Source: Vesta saturnalis (lineage: Eukaryota > Arthropoda > Insecta > Coleoptera > Lampyridae). Taken from it: 64,000 bases of DNA. The notes beneath the pieces were generated by a model. The model searched no databases. It saw nothing but the letters and a program-made list of their open reading frames with translations, and was not told where the DNA came from. Both the position numbers and the translations under genes were made by a program. Of this stretch, positions 60,166-64,000 are shown in pieces. The stretch spans positions 2,584,001 to 2,648,000 of the forward strand of contig JARFJB010000655.1 in the NCBI GenBank assembly GCA_036346205.1, written 5' to 3'. Every line of letters begins with the position of its first letter. Within the stretch, counting starts at the first letter, position 1.

Positions 60166-61020
60166 CAGACAACTCACTCATACGCACACGTACACACAGG
60201 AGCTTGCGCACACGGATATACACGGTCACACGGACAAATGGGCACATACGTACATAAACATGAACACCGGAAGACAAAAACATATACACAGGAACAGGTA
60301 CGGATACAAATAGAGATAGGAACAGACACTGAGACAAACACCGGCACATACACAGACACAGGTACAGGTAAAGACTCAGATACAGGCAAAAATACATGTA
60401 CATACGAATACAGACATAAACGTAGATACAGACAGACACACTCAAACTCAGACATAGACACAGACACAGACACAGACACAGACACAGACACAGACACAGA
60501 CACAGACACAGACACAGACACAGACACAGACACAGACACAGACACAGACACAGACACAGACACAGACACAGACACAGACACAGACACAGACACAGACACA
60601 GACACAGACACAGACACAGACACAGACACAGACACAGACACAGACACAGACACAGACACAGACACAGAACAGACACAGACACAGACACAGACACAGACAC
60701 AGACACAGACACAGACACAGACACAGACACAGACGACAGACACAGACACAGACACAGACACAGACACAGACACAGACACAGACACAGACACAGACACAGA
60801 CACAGACACAGACACAGACACAGACACAGACACAGACACAGACACAGACACAGACACAGACACAGACACAGACACAGACACAGACACAGAGACAGACACA
60901 GACACAGACAAAGGCAAAGACAAAGACACATATACAGACAGGCTCAGACACAGAGAGAAACACAGACTTAGCAACAGGCAGATACTGGCACATGCACAGG
61001 CACAGACATCGACACAAACA
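60166..61020. repeat. CA-rich to (GACACA)n hexanucleotide array
   Basis: 60166-60440 is degenerate ACAC/ACAGAC-rich sequence. 60448-60890 is nearly perfect (GACACA)n, with phase slips near 60667 (GAACAGACAC) and 60733 (GACGACAGAC), then decays to 61020. No frame contains stops over long stretches, giving spurious DTDT, CVCV and SVSV proteins of over 190 residues on both strands. Confidence 0.93.
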
Positions 61021-61120
61021 CATTGAGAAGGTTTTTCTAAATAGAAATCCGGCTTAGTGCAAATTAGTTTTGAATACCTTTATCACGAATAGATACTAAA
61101 TCTACAAGAATAAATACATT

Positions 61121-63640
61121 ACATAACCTTCACGCCATTTCCTTGCAGGGTAGTCAAGACAATCCCTGTCTCTTATTTATTTTTCATTTACAATCTTCCA
61201 TTGTGCTTTCCATCTCTGCATACCTCCCTAGCTTCCACAAGATTCATACTTTGTGTCTGATATGCCTTTTTATTTTTAGGACTCCTTATTTTTCTTTCTT
61301 TTATCACACATGCTACTGCATTCAGCCACGTTTTACGCGATCTACCAGGTCCGACCTTACCTCTAACCTCATCCACACATATTTACTTCGTTAGTCTTAC
61401 GGTTTTCGTTCTCTGAATGTTACCAAATCAACTTAGTGTACTACTTTCATACCTATCTATCATCGTATTTTTTGGCCACACTGCTTTATTATTTGCTCAT
61501 TCTTCATCATATTCCTTCTCGTTTTACCACATGCGCTTCTCAAGAATCTCATACCCACGGCATTTATTTTTCTTTCATGCTTTTTTTGACATACCCATTT
61601 CTCACTTCCATAGAGTACTGGCGGGACAAACACACCATTATAGATTTTGCAGCTACGCTCATGCTTGGGTAATCCATTGTCGTCCATACACTTCCAATCA
61701 CTTTCTTTTCAGCAGTGACCCGTCGTCCAATTTCGCTATCCATTGTACCATCTGTAGATAACATTCTACCAAGATATACCAACTCGTCCGCTTGTTCCAC
61801 AATTTCATCATGCAGGGTAATTACTCTACTCTTCTTTTCACCTTGCCGATTGAACACCACAATCTTTGTTTTTTTCAAGTTTATCGAGAGGTCATCCGCA
61901 TTCTCACGTGATAGGACTGTCTCAGCAGCATACACCAGAACTCGTATATTTACGTCACCAACCATTACAACATTTGTATCGGTACATGCTTGCCTAATAC
62001 ATTTATCCATGTATACATTGAATAACCACGGTGACAGCCTTGTCGCACTCCATACTCAATATTAAAGTATTCACTCATACCTCCTCTCACCCTAACACAT
62101 GCCCGTCTACCGTTATACACTGCCCTTATTCCGTTTATTAAACCTTTACTTACACCATATTTATTTAATATTTCCCACAGCTTCTCCCTATTCTCTCGGT
62201 CATACGATTTCTCCAGATTCACAAAAGCATACGCGTCAACACTTTTTGATCACCTTCTGGAGAGCAACCATCTTATCAATACTTCCTCTTCCTGACATGA
62301 AGTCACCCAGCACTTCCCAGATTTTATTTTGGGTAGCATCATTTACTCTCTTTATCAGTACTCTTCCAAAGACTACTAAGTACGCTGAGTAGACTTATTC
62401 CTCTGTAGTTCTTGCAATCACTCTTGTTCCTGTTACCCTTATAGAGTGGTACATTGATCGCGCTCTTCCAATAACTCGGCACTTTTCCAGACTTAAGGCA
62501 TACATGGAATAATTCACACAATCTTCGTATAAGCTTTGCACCACCATACTTTAGCATTTCACCGCTCATTTCATCTACGCCTGCTTCTTTACCGATTTTC
62601 AACCATAACACCGTTTTTTCTAACTCATTTAACCCAATATCCTTCTCATTTTCATTCCCCATTCCTTCTACATTCTCCTTATTTAACCCTTTAGTCTTAT
62701 TTTCCTCGCTACTGTACAGATTTCCGGAATATTATTGCCAGCATTTCCCCACTTCAAAATCATCCCATACTATTTCGGTGTCTTATTCATCACTCCTGCA
62801 GAGATCTGTTTTGGGCCACGTTTTGTATGTGTGACCCATTTCCAGAAGAGTTTTTTGTTTCCCTCAACTTATTCTGCACTTTCGCTCCTTCGGCTATCAC
62901 TTCCTCTTTACTTACTTTCAGTACCTCCTGCGCTTCTTTGATTCTTAATCTGTGTATCTCATACAATCGCTTTTTCTGAGTCTAATTTTTGCAGCAATCA
63001 TTGTCATGTACGCATCTTTTTTCTTACATACTGCTTTTGTTACCGATTCATTTCACCAAGCACATTTTTTCTGTCTACCCTATAGTCGCTCTTCCACACA
63101 TTTGACAACAGCCTTTCAAGCTTATCCATGCACTTTCAACGTCATTTCCTTTTATTTGTTCGTTTCACATTGCATATTTTGTATTTATATACCCTAATTC
63201 TGGACGTTCGCACTACGTTTGCTTTCCTTCTCCAGACCCACTTTTGCCCTAAACACGCTCTCGATACAACCAAAAAATGGTCCAATCCACACTCCGATCC
63301 GCGCATTACTTTTGTATCACTAACCAGGTTTCTAATTCGTTGATTATACACTATCAAGTCAATCATACTTCTAGATTCATCTCTTTGTTACGTATACATA
63401 TGCACATTTTTATGGTTAAACCACGTATTAGATTCAAGCAGGTTTCTAGCCACACAGATGCTCATCAGTTGTTCACCATTATCATTGACTCTTTGGTCTC
63501 CGCACTTTCCTAGAACACGTTCAGTGTGTTCTCTCTGTATACCCACCCATCCATTCACATCTCTCAAGATCACCACTCTTTCGTTTGGCAAGAACAAAAC
63601 ACGGACACAAATACTGACACATGCATTGAGGCAGACGCAG
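61121..63640 (-). mobile_element. RTE-like LINE on the minus strand
   Basis: The 3' end is at about 61121 (minus-strand GGCGTGAAGGTTATGTAATG) and the 5' part is near 63640, bounded by the (CA)n tract at 63668. It contains an endonuclease and a reverse transcriptase. The 3' end is the same as in the fragment at 31035-31330, but here the tail is a single partial TTATG unit instead of a long array. Confidence 0.85.
61188..63640 (-). pseudogene. endonuclease-reverse transcriptase of the minus-strand LINE
   Basis: The endonuclease includes VVILRDVNGWVGIQREHTER (about 63580), GDQRVNDNGEQLMSICVARN (about 63505) and SECGLDHFLVV (about 63290, DH block). The RT includes WLKIGKEAGVDEMSGEMLKY (about 62605), LYKGNRNKSDCKNYRGISLL (about 62450), MNLEKSYDRENREKLW (62222) and EYGVRQGC (about 62055). 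The catalytic box reads VLVYAAETVL (about 61940) where relatives have a YADD-type motif, so both metal-binding Asp positions are altered. The C-terminus has NAVGMRFLRSACGKTRR (about 61560) and ends at 61188. Multiple frame breaks are present. Confidence 0.85.
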
Positions 63641-63665
63641 ACACATGCACAAATACAGCACACTG

Positions 63666-63667
<2 letters not shown>

Positions 63668-63719
<52 letters not shown>
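63668..63719. repeat. (CA)n microsatellite
   Basis: CA tract of about 50 bp, followed by degenerate CGCAGGCGCA-type sequence to about 63760. Confidence 0.95.
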
Positions 63720-63720
<1 letters not shown>

Positions 63721-63779
63721 GGCGCACACCTGGATGCAAACGCAGGCGCATACGCAGGCACCTAAAAACTCATATTTGC

Positions 63780-64000
63780 GGTCTAAGTTTAATTTCGAAT
63801 TTTTTGACGACTACAATAACCAATAACCAATTGTCTCTGAAAGATATGTCATATCCAGTGTTTAGACAATTAGATCACAGATGCTCATGTAAAATTTGGC
63901 TATAATCGTTTCACGTTTCTGAGATATTACAGGCACACACCCACAGACACACAGACGCACACGTATACCCACACACACGGGCAGACGTACAAACGGACAC
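63780..64000 (+). repeat. microsatellite-associated repeat P, copy 2
   Basis: TAATCG, TTTCACGTTTCTGAGATATT, ACAGGCACACAC and CCACAGACAC (63903-63955) match 60109-60165. It again leads into CA-rich sequence, which continues to the window edge. Confidence 0.7.

Noticed and set aside
60448..60900. CRISPR-like array
   Set aside because: There are no unique spacers. It is a simple hexanucleotide repeat in a eukaryotic context.
60137..61026. Open frames of 190-266 residues (DTDT, CVCV, SVSV repeats) on both strands
   Set aside because: They are translations of the (GACACA)n array, which lacks stop codons by composition. No non-repeat protein features are present.

Overview
This window looks like a gene-poor, repeat-packed stretch of an AT-rich arthropod nuclear genome, most likely an insect. 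The evidence is the transposon content: three or four non-LTR retrotransposons (CR1-like, RTE-like, Jockey), a piggyBac with TTAA target sites, several Tc1/mariner elements, a Ty3/gypsy remnant and a tRNA-derived SINE. Long (TA)n, (CA)n, (TAACR)n and (GACACA)n microsatellites are also present. The insect order cannot be fixed from the sequence. I found no convincing host protein-coding gene, rRNA or intact tRNA. Every recognisable coding region belongs to a mobile element and nearly all are broken.

Layout. 1-9.5 kb: a mariner-family element with ~0.4 kb inverted terminal arms (1.3-3.1 kb), a gypsy gag/pol relic (4.3-5.8 kb), a small MITE candidate and a field of diverged short repeats (6.8-7.7 kb). 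9.5-18.4 kb: a degenerate ~130-bp satellite in three blocks, the last of which flips orientation. It is invaded by a 387-bp MITE with perfect 28-bp ends and by a CR1-like LINE (10.45-13.68 kb). 19.0-25.9 kb: an RTE-like LINE followed back-to-back by a Jockey LINE. 27.07-29.88 kb: a complete-looking but mutated piggyBac element. 30.0-38 kb: mariner debris cut by a LINE 3' end whose (TAACR)n tail has expanded to ~240 bp, then several diverged copies of one mariner-derived repeat.

39.5-51 kb is the most structured part. Two mariner-like families (A and B) with long inverted termini, a third deleted mariner (M), an ~0.72-kb anonymous segment (D) and (TA)n tracts are arranged as A1-B1-A2-M-(TA)n-D1-B2-(TA)n-D2. 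The shared flanks indicate local segmental duplication rather than independent insertions. A CpG-richer, ORF-less block and a SINE follow. 53.2-54.1 kb holds a degenerate ~20-bp minisatellite. 57.0-57.6 kb holds a second field of the 6.8-kb type of short repeat. 60.0-64 kb holds two copies of a microsatellite-seeding repeat flanking a ~0.5-kb hexanucleotide array and a minus-strand RTE-like LINE.

The genes do not form a pathway. The region is best read as a nested transposon graveyard with secondary tandem and segmental duplication.
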